In this document: in pieces, positions 1 to 10,060 of the stretch | Layout of the letters: every line of letters begins with the position of its first letter | Numbering within the stretch: position 1 is the stretch's first letter | Assembly: GCF_024448135.1 (NCBI RefSeq) | Contig: NZ_JAMRYX010000085.1 | Coordinates: 1 to 64,000, forward strand | Reading direction: 5' to 3' | Source: Methylocystis suflitae | GTDB taxonomy: Bacteria > Pseudomonadota > Alphaproteobacteria > Rhizobiales > Beijerinckiaceae | DNA length: 64,000 nt | The notes under the pieces: generated by a model | The model's database searches: none | What the model was told of the DNA's origin: nothing | Seen by the model: the letters and a program-made list of their open reading frames with translations, nothing else | Program-made: the position numbers and the translations under genes

Positions 1-861
1 CGCAATTTCTATCTCCAGGCGGCCGCGCATTCGACGACGTTCTACGGGCAGCTCGCCAATTCCCGCCTCGGCGCCGACGAGCGCCCGCTTCGCCCGCCCC
101 CGACAGCCGCCTCCGGCGACAGCCGAGCCGAAGCGGTTCGCGTCGCCGAGTTGCTGTTCGCCGTGGGCGAGAAGGACGTCGCGGCGCCGCTTGCGCTCGA
201 CGGCGCAAAATACTTGCAGGACGAGGCGCAGGTCGCGGCGCTCGGAGAGGTCATCGCGCGCCAAAGCGACGCGAAACTCTCGCTCATTTTCGGCAAGGCC
301 GCTTCCTATAGGGGAATCGCGCTCGACGACGTCGCCTTCCCCGCCTATGGCGTTCCGAATTTCAACGCGCTTCCAGGCTCGGCGTCCCGTTCGATCGTCT
401 TCGCCGTCGCACGCCAGGAAAGCGCCTTCGATCCAAAGGCGGTCTCCTCCGCGGGCGCCATGGGCCTGATGCAGATGATCGCCTCGACGGCGCGGCACAC
501 CGCCTATATGCGCGGCGTCAGCTTCGACATGTCGCGGATGCTGAGCGACCCGCCCTTCAACGCCCAGCTCGGCGCGGCGCATCTCGGCATTCTGCTGGGC
601 GAATATCGGGGTGCCTATCTCCTCACCTTCGCCGCCTACAACGCTGGCGGCGGTCGGGTGAAGCAATGGATCGACGCCTATGGCGACCCACGCAAGCCCA
701 ATGTCGATCCGATCGACTGGGTCGAGCGGATTCCGATCACCGAAACGCGCAATTACGTGCAGCGGGTGATGGAGAATTTCGTCGTCTATCGGGCGAAGTT
801 CGAGGATACGGGAACGCGGTCGCCGCAAGTCGAACTGGCCCGCGCCGGCGACAGCCTCTGA
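1..861 (+). CDS. Soluble lytic murein transglycosylase, 3' part
   Basis: This is the C-terminal 286 residues of a periplasmic lytic transglycosylase. It cleaves the MurNAc-GlcNAc bond of peptidoglycan with formation of 1,6-anhydroMurNAc. The frame is open from base 1, so the start lies outside the window. The SLT catalytic domain is clear: ARQESAFDP holds the catalytic Glu, followed by SSAGAMGLMQ and the substrate-groove segment FAAYNAGGGRV. The upstream part reads as the helical superhelix typical of Slt70-like enzymes. The gene runs tail to tail, with no spacer, into the minus-strand SH3 gene. Confidence 0.93.
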   Translation, partial: RNFYLQAAAHSTTFYGQLANSRLGADERPLRPPPTAASGDSRAEAVRVAELLFAVGEKDVAAPLALDGAKYLQDEAQVAALGEVIARQSDAKLSLIFGKAASYRGIALDDVAFPAYGVPNFNALPGSASRSIVFAVARQESAFDPKAVSSAGAMGLMQMIASTARHTAYMRGVSFDMSRMLSDPPFNAQLGAAHLGILLGEYRGAYLLTFAAYNAGGGRVKQWIDAYGDPRKPNVDPIDWVERIPITETRNYVQRVMENFVVYRAKFEDTGTRSPQVELARAGDSL

Positions 862-1254
862 TTAGCAGGGAAAGCGGTTGTGATAGCCGAGCAGGTCGCC
901 CAGCGGCCAGCTGTGGCGCAGCTCCGTTAGCGGCTCGGCGAAATATTGGCTGCTACCCGAATAGGGATAGCCAAAATCGCAGCCGGACGTCTGGGTGACC
1001 CTAGACGACATGAACACAAGCTCCAGGGTCGCGACGAAAAAACGCCTATTGTCGATGGCGATGCGCGTCCAGCTTGGATCGTCGCGCAAGATTTTGACCT
1101 CCGTCCCCGCCGGCGCGGTCGTGATCGCCGCATAATTTTCCTCTGGACCCGCGCGCAGCACCGCCGGGTAGGCGAGCGTCAGCTTTATCGCCGCCGCCTG
1201 CTGAGCGCAGGAGAGCGCGCCAAAAAGAACAAAGGCAAATAGCGACCGACGCAT
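862..1254 (-). CDS. SH3-domain exported protein
   Basis: This is a 130-residue protein with a Sec signal peptide (MRRSLFAFVLFGALSC...AAA, cut near residue 22). A bacterial SH3-like domain follows: LRAGPEENYAAITTAPAGTEVKIL resembles the start of SH3b domains that bind cell-wall or peptide ligands. Small proteins of this kind in Rhizobiales are usually annotated only as SH3 domain proteins, and the ligand is unknown. It is convergent with the transglycosylase gene, and both act in the periplasm. The second half has two cysteines that could form a disulfide. Confidence 0.8.
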   Translation of the reverse strand: MRRSLFAFVLFGALSCAQQAAAIKLTLAYPAVLRAGPEENYAAITTAPAGTEVKILRDDPSWTRIAIDNRRFFVATLELVFMSSRVTQTSGCDFGYPYSGSSQYFAEPLTELRHSWPLGDLLGYHNRFPC

Positions 1255-1496
1255 GCCGACTTCCCTGGTTTTGATGTGCGCTCGCGCAATCCCCAGACGC
1301 AGAACCTAGCCTAAAAGATATTCCTGCCGGCTCCAAATGGCGCCGGTCAACAAGTGCGTGGGGCAGCGGCATGGACGAATCGTCGGCGCAACGAAAGGCG
1401 CGTGGCTCTCGACTCAGGCGCCGCGCGCGGCCTATGCTTGACTCCAGCGGCGGCGGGAACTTTCCGGCAAATCCGCCGCTGGCTTACGGTGCGCTC

Positions 1497-4400
1497 ATGC
1501 GGCGGATCGCGTTTTCTCTTGTCGCCGCCTTCGCGGCGTATTTTGCGCAGCCGTTGTGGCGCGCCACGCAGAACGCGATCGCCGAGACAAGAGCCAAACC
1601 AAGCGCGATCAGCCTTACGCCAGGCGAGTTGGCGGCGGATCGAGACGGCGCGAGCCTCCTCGCCGCGCCAGCGCCAGGCCGCTATTCGATTCGCGCAAAA
1701 AGTCCTTCCGGCGCGCGCATCGAACTCGTCGACATGATCGCCGGCCCGCTTGACTCAAGCGGCGCGCCCGGCCTGCGCGACGGACGCATCGACGCGTTGC
1801 TCGACAAAGGCGTCTACAAGCTACGGGTTTTCGGCGTCAAAGGCGCGAGCGGCAAGGCCGCGCTCTCCGCGCAGGCGTTCGTCGAAGCCAGCCCCTCGAA
1901 GCCGACGCTCGCGCCAGGGCGCATCCAAAGCGGGGAACTCGGCGATCTGCAGCAACGCTCCTATTCCTTCGACGTCGGCGCCGAGGGTCGCGTGAGCCTT
2001 GAAGCGATCGGCCGAGCGCTCAGCGACCTGCGCGTCTGGCGTAGCGACGGCGAACTCGTCGATCTCGCCTTCGAGCAGGAGACGGTCGAAACAAAACCGG
2101 GCCGCGCGATGAATCGGCTGCGTGTTGAAGGCGCGCTGGAGCCCGGGCGCTATGTCGTCACCGCCTATGGCGGCGAGAAGCTCGTCTGGGCGCAAGGCGA
2201 TGCGTCGCAGCCCTTCTTGCTGCGGCTTGAAGAGCCGGCGCTGCTCGCGGCGGGCGTCGCCGAGGGCGTGATCGGCCCCTTTGGCGCCGCGCGCTTTGAC
2301 GCGCCGGCGAGCTATGACGCCTTTCGCCTCGATCTCGCGCAGACGACGCCGGCGCGGCTTGAAGCGCGGCGCAACGACGCGAAAGAGATCGCGACAATTT
2401 CGAAGAACAGCCGCACGCCGTCCGCAAACGTCAGGCTCGCGTCCGACAGCAAGACAAACGCGCGTCTTGAAGTCTCCGGCTATGAGGGCCAGGCGTTCAC
2501 GCTGCGCGGTCTGCGTCAGTCGGACCGCGAAACATTCGAAGCGTTCGGACCGCATCTTGTCGGCGTCGATCTTGCTGGCGACGGGGGCGATGAAGCCCCT
2601 GCCACGGCGCTCTTCGCGCGCATAGAGAAGGATGGCAAGACGCGGGTGATCGCCTCGGACGCGCCGCGCATCGGCGCCGGAAAAGCGTGGCGGGGAAAGT
2701 TCAATCTGTTCGGTCCGACGTCGATTCTCTTCGAAGCGACGCGCGACGGGCGCGTCGCGATCGACGCGAAAGGGGTCAAAGTCGACGCCTTCATTGAACC
2801 GGCGCTCGGCGCGCAGGCGCCCCGCGCAGACGGAACAAACCCGGCACGCTACGATCTGCAGGCGGGCTATTATTTTCTCAGGCTCGAGCCAAAGGGCGAC
2901 TCAGCCGGCGTGATCGACGTGACGCTCGGGCCGCCCGGCCTCTCTGTATCAACGCCTGCGGCGGCGCCTTCGCGCCCAACAATTTCTTTCGGGACGCAGA
3001 CTCTCGAAAGGGACGGCTCCTATCTCATCCTGACGAATATTGCGCCGCAACTTCTGACCGGGCCGCGCGTCGTCGCGCTTCCCGTCGAACTCGACAAGGC
3101 GCCATTGGCGCTCTGGCAGGACACAGGCAAGGACGTCGCGCTGCCGGTGCGGCTTCCCAAGACCGGCAAGGCGATTGCGCGCGATTGGCATGGCGCGGAT
3201 GTCGCGCTGACGCTCGGAGATCAAAAGGAAGAGAATGAGCAGCGTCTCGCGACAATAAAGATCGCGGCCGCGGAAAAACCGCGCGCGCTGGGCCTCATCT
3301 TCGTTCCCGAACCGACGCCGGCCAAATCCGAGGAGCCCGGCAAGCCCGCGCCAACGGCCCTTTCCGCAGCCGTCGCGCGCCCGGCCTTCTTCGATCTCGC
3401 GCGCGACGAAACCAAGCGTCTGCGCTTTGACGTCGCGCAAGGCGGCCTTTACCGGGTCGAAACGCTGGGGCGCATGAAGACCGCGCTGCGCGTCGGCGCG
3501 AATGTGTCGCCGCGACTTGGCGAAGGCGATGCGAATGGACCCGGCGACAATGCGCTGGTGACAGCCTTTCTGCGCGCCGGCGCCTATCGCGCGGCTGTCA
3601 CCGCAAAGGACTCCGCCGGCCATCTCGGCCTTGCCGTTTCATCTGCGACTCTTGCGCCGACGGCGAAACTTGTCGACGCGGGAATCGCGCGCGCGACGCT
3701 CGATTCCGGCAAGGGCGCGATCGTGCCGATCGAGATCACCCGCGACGGCGAATATCGCATCGAGCTTCTCGGCCTGAAGCAGAAATGGCGCGCGAGATTG
3801 GAGGACGCCGACGGCTGGCCGCTCGCGGCGCCGGGCGAAATGCAGCGCGTCACACGGCGATTCGAGAAAGGCGTCTATCGGCTGGTCGTCATGCCGAAAG
3901 ACGTCGAAGCGCGCATGGCGGCGCGACTGACGCCGATCGTCGCCGCGAAGGCGCTGGAAGGGCATGGTCCGCATCCCCTGCCCTTCGGCAAAGCCCAGAG
4001 GCTGCAATGGCGCGAACCGCAGGCGCGCGATGCGCCGCGCGCGCCCGACGTCTGGCGCTTTGCGCTCCATGGCGACGCCGAGATCGATCTTTCGATCGGC
4101 GACGGCATGGTTGGCGAGATCTTCAAAGGCGAGACGGACAGCGTCGGCAAAATTGCGGCGGGCAGGCCGTTCAAGTCGAAGCTGACGGCAGGCGATTACC
4201 GGGTCGAGGCGCGAAGCCTCGCTCATGACGATCGCCTCGATTACGAAGTTTCGCTCGACTCTAAGGAATTGCAGCCAGATGCGCGGCGCGCGGTTCAGCC
4301 GCCGACGCACGTTGATTTCTCGCTGGCGAAGGACAGCGTCGTCGACCTTGCGAGCTTCGGGGACATTGAAACGATCGGCGTGCTGAAAGACGGCAGGGGC

Positions 4401-6599
4401 GACGTGATCGAGCGCCTGCAGCCGCGCGCCGATGACTGGAATGTCGCTCTGTCGCGGCGATTGCCAGCGGGAAATTACCGGCTCGAACTCGAACCGCTTG
4501 GCGCTGCGCCTAGCGCCCCTGTGGAAGCTCAGCAAGAGCCGAGCGAAGAAACCGAAGAATCCTCGAATGAAGAAGAGGTCGCGGAAAATGAAGAAGCGCC
4601 TCTAAGCGGCGTCGAGCTTCGCTTGTCGCTTCTTGAGGAGAAGAATGACGGCGCGCTGACGCTCTCTGGCGAAAAGACGCTGAACGGCGCCGGCGCGCAT
4701 ATCCTTTCTCTGCCGCCTGCTCCCTCGGCGAGTCTCGCGCTGATCGCGGCGCGCGCCGAAAGCGAGGTCGCCATCTCAATCGAGCGGCGCGACGCTGGCG
4801 GCCAATGGCGCGCGATCGGCGTCGAGCGCGGGCGCGCGCCCGTCGCGGCCTGGCCTGCGGCCGGCGAAGGCGAAACGCGTGCGGTCGTCTGGACGATCGG
4901 CGGCGAAAACGCGCCAATTTCGCTCGTCGCGCGGGCTGTCGAACGCCGTCCGCGCCGACTGGGCGAAATCGCGCTTGATCCGGTCGACGGCGTCGCCGGA
5001 GTCTGCGTCGCCAAGGTTGCGACGCCCGACGCGGCCCTCGTGACGCTGACGACGCAAGAGAATATCGCCGCCGGCTCGATGGCGAGGACATTATTGCGCG
5101 CGGCGCGCTCCGGACCGCTCGCGCCGCAAGCGCCGGAATTGTGGCTGATGGGGCGCGGCGACTGCGCCTCCCGGGTCGGCGTCGCCGCTTTCGACTGGAA
5201 GGGCTCCGAGATTTCGCTCGACGTCGGCGAAGGCGAGCGCGCTCATCTCGTTCCGCTCGCGTCAGCCGCCGGCAAGCTACGACTGTGGCTCGCGCGGTCC
5301 GCCTTCGCTCAGCCGGCGCTCGACGGCGGACGCGGCGTCGGCGTGGCGAAGGGCGCCGCGCTGACGCTCGCTGGCGACGCTCCGCTCGAACTTTGGAACG
5401 CTGAAGGAGTCGCGCCGATGCGCGTCACGCTGAACGCGATTGATGTCGAGACGCGGCCGGCGATGAAGGGCGACGCGCTATTTTCGGGGATCGTCCCGCC
5501 GATGAGCGCGCAGCCTGTCGACATGGACGACGCCGCCGGGCCGCTCGCGCTCGACCTCGCCGGCGGGCTCGCCGCCTTCGCGCAGCCGCGCGTCGTCTTC
5601 GGCGATGGCGCCGCCACGTCGCGCATTCTGCACGGCGTCAAATCGCGCGTGCTTCTCGTCAATCTGACGCAAGCGCCGCTGCCGGCGCGCATCGCACGCG
5701 AGACTGGCGAGAGTAGACGACTCGACGCAAGCCGGGCGTTCACGCGCTTCTTCCCGACTGCAGGACAAATCTCGCTGCCGCTCGACGCGCAGCAAAACGA
5801 CAGGCTGATCGTCAGCGGCGCGAAGGCGACGGTGATATCGAATAGCGGCCGTGTTTCACGCGGCGAGAACATTGCGCTTGATGGGGCGGGCGAAGCGATC
5901 ATCGATCATGGGCCGGGCCTCGTCGCTTTTTGGATCGAGCGCGCCGGCGCATCGCCCTGGCCGGCGCCGGCGGCGCGCGCGCTCAATCCGCCGCAGCGCG
6001 TGGCGCTCGAGGGCGCCGCGATGCGCTTTTCGATCAGGAGCGATAAGCCCGCGCTGTTGAGAGCGACGGGCGGCGCGCCGGCGATCGTCGGTTTCACGCA
6101 GAATGGCAGGCTGGAGACGCTCGCTTTCGCGAATGGCGTCGATCTTCATCGCTACATGACGCCGGGCGAAGCGACGCTCGACATTTACGCGCCTTATGAC
6201 GGCGCGCTGTCCGACATGCTCGATATTTCGACGCAGCCCGTCATCGAGGCGCATGAAGGCGTCAACGACGCGGTGGCGGTTTCGCCCGGCGCAAGCGCGC
6301 TCTTCAGCTTCGAGGTGAAGGACGCGCGCAACATCGGCCTCGGCGTGCGCGCGGAACCCGACCGCATCAATGCGCGGCTGATGGATGCGCAAGGCAAGAC
6401 GCTCGGCGAAGGCGTCGCGCAGACGATGACGCTTTCGCCCGGCCGGTATTTTATCGAGGCGCGGACGCCCGCCGACGCGCAGGCGACGACGATCCGCGTC
6501 GCGATCGTCGGGCTGTCCCCGCCTGTGAACGCGCCGCCGGCGGAGATCGTCGCGGAGCTGCTCGACAAGGCCGGCATGAAGAAAAGCAAGGCGCAATGA
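1497..6599 (+). CDS. Giant exported protein, macroglobulin-linked
   Basis: This is a roughly 1,700-residue protein that I do not recognise. The start at 1497 is chosen because MRRIAFSLVAAFAAYFAQ gives a signal-peptide-like N-terminus. The frame stays open upstream to an ATG at 1371, which would bury that segment. The chain shows at least ten spaced copies of a beta-strand pattern, Gly-x-Tyr-x-(Leu/Val)-x-(Val/Leu) (KGVYKLRV, PGRYVVTAY, AGYYFLRLE, GLYRVETLG, DGEYRIELLG, KGVYRLVVM, AGDYRVEAR, AGNYRLELE, PGRYFIEAR). This suggests tandem beta-sandwich modules similar in style to pre-peptidase C-terminal domains. A Glu-rich linker lies near residues 1005-1040. Its stop overlaps the macroglobulin ATG (ATGA), which implies translational coupling and a shared job in the envelope. 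The function is unknown. Confidence 0.85.
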   Translation: MRRIAFSLVAAFAAYFAQPLWRATQNAIAETRAKPSAISLTPGELAADRDGASLLAAPAPGRYSIRAKSPSGARIELVDMIAGPLDSSGAPGLRDGRIDALLDKGVYKLRVFGVKGASGKAALSAQAFVEASPSKPTLAPGRIQSGELGDLQQRSYSFDVGAEGRVSLEAIGRALSDLRVWRSDGELVDLAFEQETVETKPGRAMNRLRVEGALEPGRYVVTAYGGEKLVWAQGDASQPFLLRLEEPALLAAGVAEGVIGPFGAARFDAPASYDAFRLDLAQTTPARLEARRNDAKEIATISKNSRTPSANVRLASDSKTNARLEVSGYEGQAFTLRGLRQSDRETFEAFGPHLVGVDLAGDGGDEAPATALFARIEKDGKTRVIASDAPRIGAGKAWRGKFNLFGPTSILFEATRDGRVAIDAKGVKVDAFIEPALGAQAPRADGTNPARYDLQAGYYFLRLEPKGDSAGVIDVTLGPPGLSVSTPAAAPSRPTISFGTQTLERDGSYLILTNIAPQLLTGPRVVALPVELDKAPLALWQDTGKDVALPVRLPKTGKAIARDWHGADVALTLGDQKEENEQRLATIKIAAAEKPRALGLIFVPEPTPAKSEEPGKPAPTALSAAVARPAFFDLARDETKRLRFDVAQGGLYRVETLGRMKTALRVGANVSPRLGEGDANGPGDNALVTAFLRAGAYRAAVTAKDSAGHLGLAVSSATLAPTAKLVDAGIARATLDSGKGAIVPIEITRDGEYRIELLGLKQKWRARLEDADGWPLAAPGEMQRVTRRFEKGVYRLVVMPKDVEARMAARLTPIVAAKALEGHGPHPLPFGKAQRLQWREPQARDAPRAPDVWRFALHGDAEIDLSIGDGMVGEIFKGETDSVGKIAAGRPFKSKLTAGDYRVEARSLAHDDRLDYEVSLDSKELQPDARRAVQPPTHVDFSLAKDSVVDLASFGDIETIGVLKDGRGDVIERLQPRADDWNVALSRRLPAGNYRLELEPLGAAPSAPVEAQQEPSEETEESSNEEEVAENEEAPLSGVELRLSLLEEKNDGALTLSGEKTLNGAGAHILSLPPAPSASLALIAARAESEVAISIERRDAGGQWRAIGVERGRAPVAAWPAAGEGETRAVVWTIGGENAPISLVARAVERRPRRLGEIALDPVDGVAGVCVAKVATPDAALVTLTTQENIAAGSMARTLLRAARSGPLAPQAPELWLMGRGDCASRVGVAAFDWKGSEISLDVGEGERAHLVPLASAAGKLRLWLARSAFAQPALDGGRGVGVAKGAALTLAGDAPLELWNAEGVAPMRVTLNAIDVETRPAMKGDALFSGIVPPMSAQPVDMDDAAGPLALDLAGGLAAFAQPRVVFGDGAATSRILHGVKSRVLLVNLTQAPLPARIARETGESRRLDASRAFTRFFPTAGQISLPLDAQQNDRLIVSGAKATVISNSGRVSRGENIALDGAGEAIIDHGPGLVAFWIERAGASPWPAPAARALNPPQRVALEGAAMRFSIRSDKPALLRATGGAPAIVGFTQNGRLETLAFANGVDLHRYMTPGEATLDIYAPYDGALSDMLDISTQPVIEAHEGVNDAVAVSPGASALFSFEVKDARNIGLGVRAEPDRINARLMDAQGKTLGEGVAQTMTLSPGRYFIEARTPADAQATTIRVAIVGLSPPVNAPPAEIVAELLDKAGMKKSKAQ

Positions 6600-9500
6600 C
6601 TTCGAAAGGCGCGGCGATGAAAAACATTCTGCTTCTCTCTCTTTGCGCCTTTCTTGGCGCGTTTCTTGACGCCGCGGCGCCGCTGCGCGCCGAAACCCCG
6701 CCTGTCTTCGACCGCGCGCAACGCGCCGACGGCGCGCGCGTCGCGCCCGACAGATTCTTGCGCGCCTATGATCCGGTGACGATCTTCTTCGCTAGCGACA
6801 CGGGGCCGAAGGCCGGCGGCGCGGAAGACGCGCCGCAAAAATATGTGACGATGACCCCGCAGCCTGCCGGCGAATGGCGCTGGCTCGGTCCGCGCGCTCT
6901 GCAATTTCGTCCCGCCGACGCCTGGAAACCGCTGTCGCGCGTCGACCTGAAGCTCGGCTCGACGGAGATTAAACTCGTCGCGCTGCTGCCGACGCCGCGT
7001 TCCACCAATCCCGCCGAGGGCGCCGATCCGCAACTCGAACTGACGCAGATCGCCCTCACATTCGCCGAGCCGGTCGACGTCGCCGCGCTGGCGCGGCTGC
7101 TGACCATCGAAATTCGTCCCTCGCCCGGCGTCTCGCCGCAGGGCGGACAAATGCTCAGCGCTTCGGCCTATGAGATCCGCGCGCTGGAGCGGGGCGAGCG
7201 CGCCGAGGAACAGACCTACGTCATCCGTTTCCGCGAACGGATCGCCGATGGCCGCGTCGCGATCCTGCGGCTGCGGCTTTCCGATGAACCCAGCCTCGAC
7301 GACCAGACCTATGAATTGCGGCTGCGCACCGCCCCGCCCTTCGCGGCGACGGAGGCAAGCTGCGGCCACGGCTGGAGCGACGACCGCGCCGAAAACGTGT
7401 TGCGTTGCGCATCCTATCTTACGACGCCCGAGAGCAGCGAAGAGGAAGGCGAAGCCGCCGCCATCCCCTATGCGCCGGCGAGCAAGCGGCAGCTAACGCT
7501 CTCTTTCAACGCGACGCCCGAGACGATCGACATTCTGCGTGCGCGCGAGGCGCTGCGCATCACGCCGCCTGTCGACGATCTTGCCGTCGAAACCGACGGC
7601 AGGCGGCTGCGCATGGTTGCGAAATTCCTGTCGGACCAGATTTACGAACTCTCCATCGCCGAAGGCGCGCTGAAAGACTCGCAAGGACGCGCGCTGGCGA
7701 GCGCCTTCTCGCAGCGATTCGCCTTCACGCGCGACGCGCCAGCGCTGCAATGGGACGCGGGCTATGGCGTCGCCGAGCGGTTTGGCCCGCAACTTCTGCC
7801 GCTGCGCGGGCGCGGCTATGATCGCGCCGACGTCCGCATCCACGCCATCGATCCGCTGTCGCGCGACTTTTTTCCCTTTCCGGCGCATGGCGTCGAAACG
7901 AGCGATTCCGACGCGCCGCCCCTGCCCGGCAACGAGCCGAAGTTGTGGAGCGAGACCGCCAACATCGAGGCTGAGGCGATCAAGCAGCGCATCAAGTCGC
8001 TCGGATCGCCCGCGGTGTCGCGGCTCGTTGAACTGCCGATCCGCCGCAACGGCCCCGACGCGAAATTCGGCGTCGACCTCAAGGAGGATTTCGCCAAAGT
8101 CAGCGGCCGCGACCAACCGGGCACCTATCTCGTCGGCCTGCGCGCGGTCGATGACGACAAGCGCCGCTGGCTGCGCGTGCAGATCACCGATCTCTCGCTG
8201 TCCGCCATCGAAGAGCCGACGCGGGTGCGTTTCGCCGTCACTTCGCTGTCGACGACGCAGCCCGTGAGCGGCGCGCAAATCCGCGTCGAAGGGATTAAGG
8301 ACGAAAAATTCGTCACGCTCGCGAGCGGAACCACCGACGCTTCGGGCTTCTTTTCCTGGACGCCCGACAAGCGCGGCGGCGGCGAAGCGCGCCGCATCGT
8401 GGCCAACAAGGGGCTCGACACGCTGGTCATCGACCCCAACAGCGCGCCATCGGAATATTCGCGGGAAATCTGGTCAAAGCCGGAATCGGAATGGCTCGCC
8501 TGGACAAGCGAGGCTGACCAGCCGCGCGCCGAAAAGCCGCGCACGCTCTGCCATCTCTTCTCGGAGCGGCCCATTTATCGGCCGGAAGAATTCGCGCACA
8601 TCAAGGGCTTCGTGCGCAGCTATCGGGGCGGCGCCCTGAGCCTCACCAAGACGGGCGGAACGCTTGTCGTGACAGGGCCCGCCAATCAGGAATGGCGCAT
8701 TCCGGTGAAGCTCGACGCAGCCGGCGGCTTCTATCACAAGTTCGACGCGCAAACTCAGGCGACCGGCGATTATTCGGCGCGGTTCGAACCGGATGCGCGG
8801 AAAAAGGCGAAGAAGGCCGAGGCGCAGAAAGCCGAACCGGAAGAAGCGCCCGAGGGAGAGAGCGAAGTGGCAGAAGCCGCTGAGGACATCTCCTGCGGTC
8901 AGTTCACCTTCAAGAAAGAAGCCTATCGTCTGCCGACGTTTGAGGTCGTGCTCAACGCGCCGCAGACCGTTGCGCTCGACGGAACTTTCGACGTCGATCT
9001 CCTCGCCCGCTATTTCGCTGGCGGACTTGCGGCGGAGCGCCCCGTCAAATGGCGGGCCGCGCAATTTCCGCATGTCTTCTCGCCGCCCGGCCGCGAAGGC
9101 TTTCTCTTTTCGACCGACGCGCGCTTCTCCGGCGACGGCAAGTTCAAATCGACGGCTGTGCTGGAGCGCGATCAGCGTACCGACGCCGGCGGCGCCGCGC
9201 GCATGACCTTCGACACCGCGATCGAGCCGACGGCGCAGCCACGCCGCTACTCCATCGAAGCGACGGTGACGGGCGACGACGGCATCGAAGTGCGCAATGT
9301 GCAGAACGTCATCGCGCTGCCGCCTTTCGTGCTCGGCGTGAAGACGCCCCGCTATGTCGAGCGTCCCGGCGTTGTGACGCCGGAGCTCATCGCCATTGAC
9401 GGCAAGGGGGACGCGGTCGTCGGTCTCGAGATGACGCTGCGGCTTATCAAGCGCAACTGGATTTCGACGCTGCAGGCCTCCGACTTCGCGCAGGGAGCGG

Positions 9501-10060
9501 CGAAATATGTCACGCAGACGCAGGACGACGTCCTGATCGAACGCAAGGTGACGAGCGCCAAGGAGGCGCAGAAGGTCGAATTGGCGACGCGCGACGCCGG
9601 CGTCTATGTCGTGCAACTGGAGGCCTATGACAGGCTCAAGCGCCGACAGCAGGTGAGCGTCGACTTTTTCGTCGGCGGCGATACGCCCGTCACTTTCGCG
9701 CGGCCGCCAGCCGAATCCGCGACCATCACGACCGACAAGGACAAATATGCGCCGGGCGAAACGGCGACGCTCATCATCCAGTCGCCCTTCCAGAATGCGC
9801 GCGCGCTCGCCATCGTCGAACAGCCGAGCGGCGTCTATGACTATGAGTTCGTCGACATCGCCAATGGCTTCGGCCGCTATGCTCTGCCGGTCAGAAAAGA
9901 GCAGACGCCAAAGCTCGCCGTGCATTTTCTGATCATGCGCGGACGGCTGAAGGATGCGCCGCCGCAACCGACGGCGAGTTTCGACCAAGGCAAACCTGTC
10001 ACCATCGCAGCGACGAAATGGATCGAGGTGACGCGCCGGTCAAGAACATCGTCAATGTGA
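6596..10060 (+). CDS. Alpha-2-macroglobulin, N-terminal part (frameshifted)
   Basis: This is the N-terminal 1,154 codons of a bacterial alpha-2-macroglobulin (YfhM/ECAM family), a periplasmic protease trap. A second in-frame ATG at 6617 has a better Shine-Dalgarno (GAAAGG, 7-base spacer) and opens directly on the signal peptide MKNILLLSLCAFLGAF...LRA. No lipobox is evident, unlike E. coli YfhM. MG1/MG2-type domains follow: RPIYRPEEFAHIKGFVR is the typical MG1-like motif, and WKPLSRVDLKL and DKYAPGETATLIIQSPF are typical family segments. The frame ends in nonfamily residues after KWIEVT. The family sequence continues in another frame from about 10033, so this and the next entry are one broken or mis-sequenced gene. 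It is coupled to the giant gene upstream. Confidence 0.88.
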   Translation: MTSKGAAMKNILLLSLCAFLGAFLDAAAPLRAETPPVFDRAQRADGARVAPDRFLRAYDPVTIFFASDTGPKAGGAEDAPQKYVTMTPQPAGEWRWLGPRALQFRPADAWKPLSRVDLKLGSTEIKLVALLPTPRSTNPAEGADPQLELTQIALTFAEPVDVAALARLLTIEIRPSPGVSPQGGQMLSASAYEIRALERGERAEEQTYVIRFRERIADGRVAILRLRLSDEPSLDDQTYELRLRTAPPFAATEASCGHGWSDDRAENVLRCASYLTTPESSEEEGEAAAIPYAPASKRQLTLSFNATPETIDILRAREALRITPPVDDLAVETDGRRLRMVAKFLSDQIYELSIAEGALKDSQGRALASAFSQRFAFTRDAPALQWDAGYGVAERFGPQLLPLRGRGYDRADVRIHAIDPLSRDFFPFPAHGVETSDSDAPPLPGNEPKLWSETANIEAEAIKQRIKSLGSPAVSRLVELPIRRNGPDAKFGVDLKEDFAKVSGRDQPGTYLVGLRAVDDDKRRWLRVQITDLSLSAIEEPTRVRFAVTSLSTTQPVSGAQIRVEGIKDEKFVTLASGTTDASGFFSWTPDKRGGGEARRIVANKGLDTLVIDPNSAPSEYSREIWSKPESEWLAWTSEADQPRAEKPRTLCHLFSERPIYRPEEFAHIKGFVRSYRGGALSLTKTGGTLVVTGPANQEWRIPVKLDAAGGFYHKFDAQTQATGDYSARFEPDARKKAKKAEAQKAEPEEAPEGESEVAEAAEDISCGQFTFKKEAYRLPTFEVVLNAPQTVALDGTFDVDLLARYFAGGLAAERPVKWRAAQFPHVFSPPGREGFLFSTDARFSGDGKFKSTAVLERDQRTDAGGAARMTFDTAIEPTAQPRRYSIEATVTGDDGIEVRNVQNVIALPPFVLGVKTPRYVERPGVVTPELIAIDGKGDAVVGLEMTLRLIKRNWISTLQASDFAQGAAKYVTQTQDDVLIERKVTSAKEAQKVELATRDAGVYVVQLEAYDRLKRRQQVSVDFFVGGDTPVTFARPPAESATITTDKDKYAPGETATLIIQSPFQNARALAIVEQPSGVYDYEFVDIANGFGRYALPVRKEQTPKLAVHFLIMRGRLKDAPPQPTASFDQGKPVTIAATKWIEVTRRSRTSSM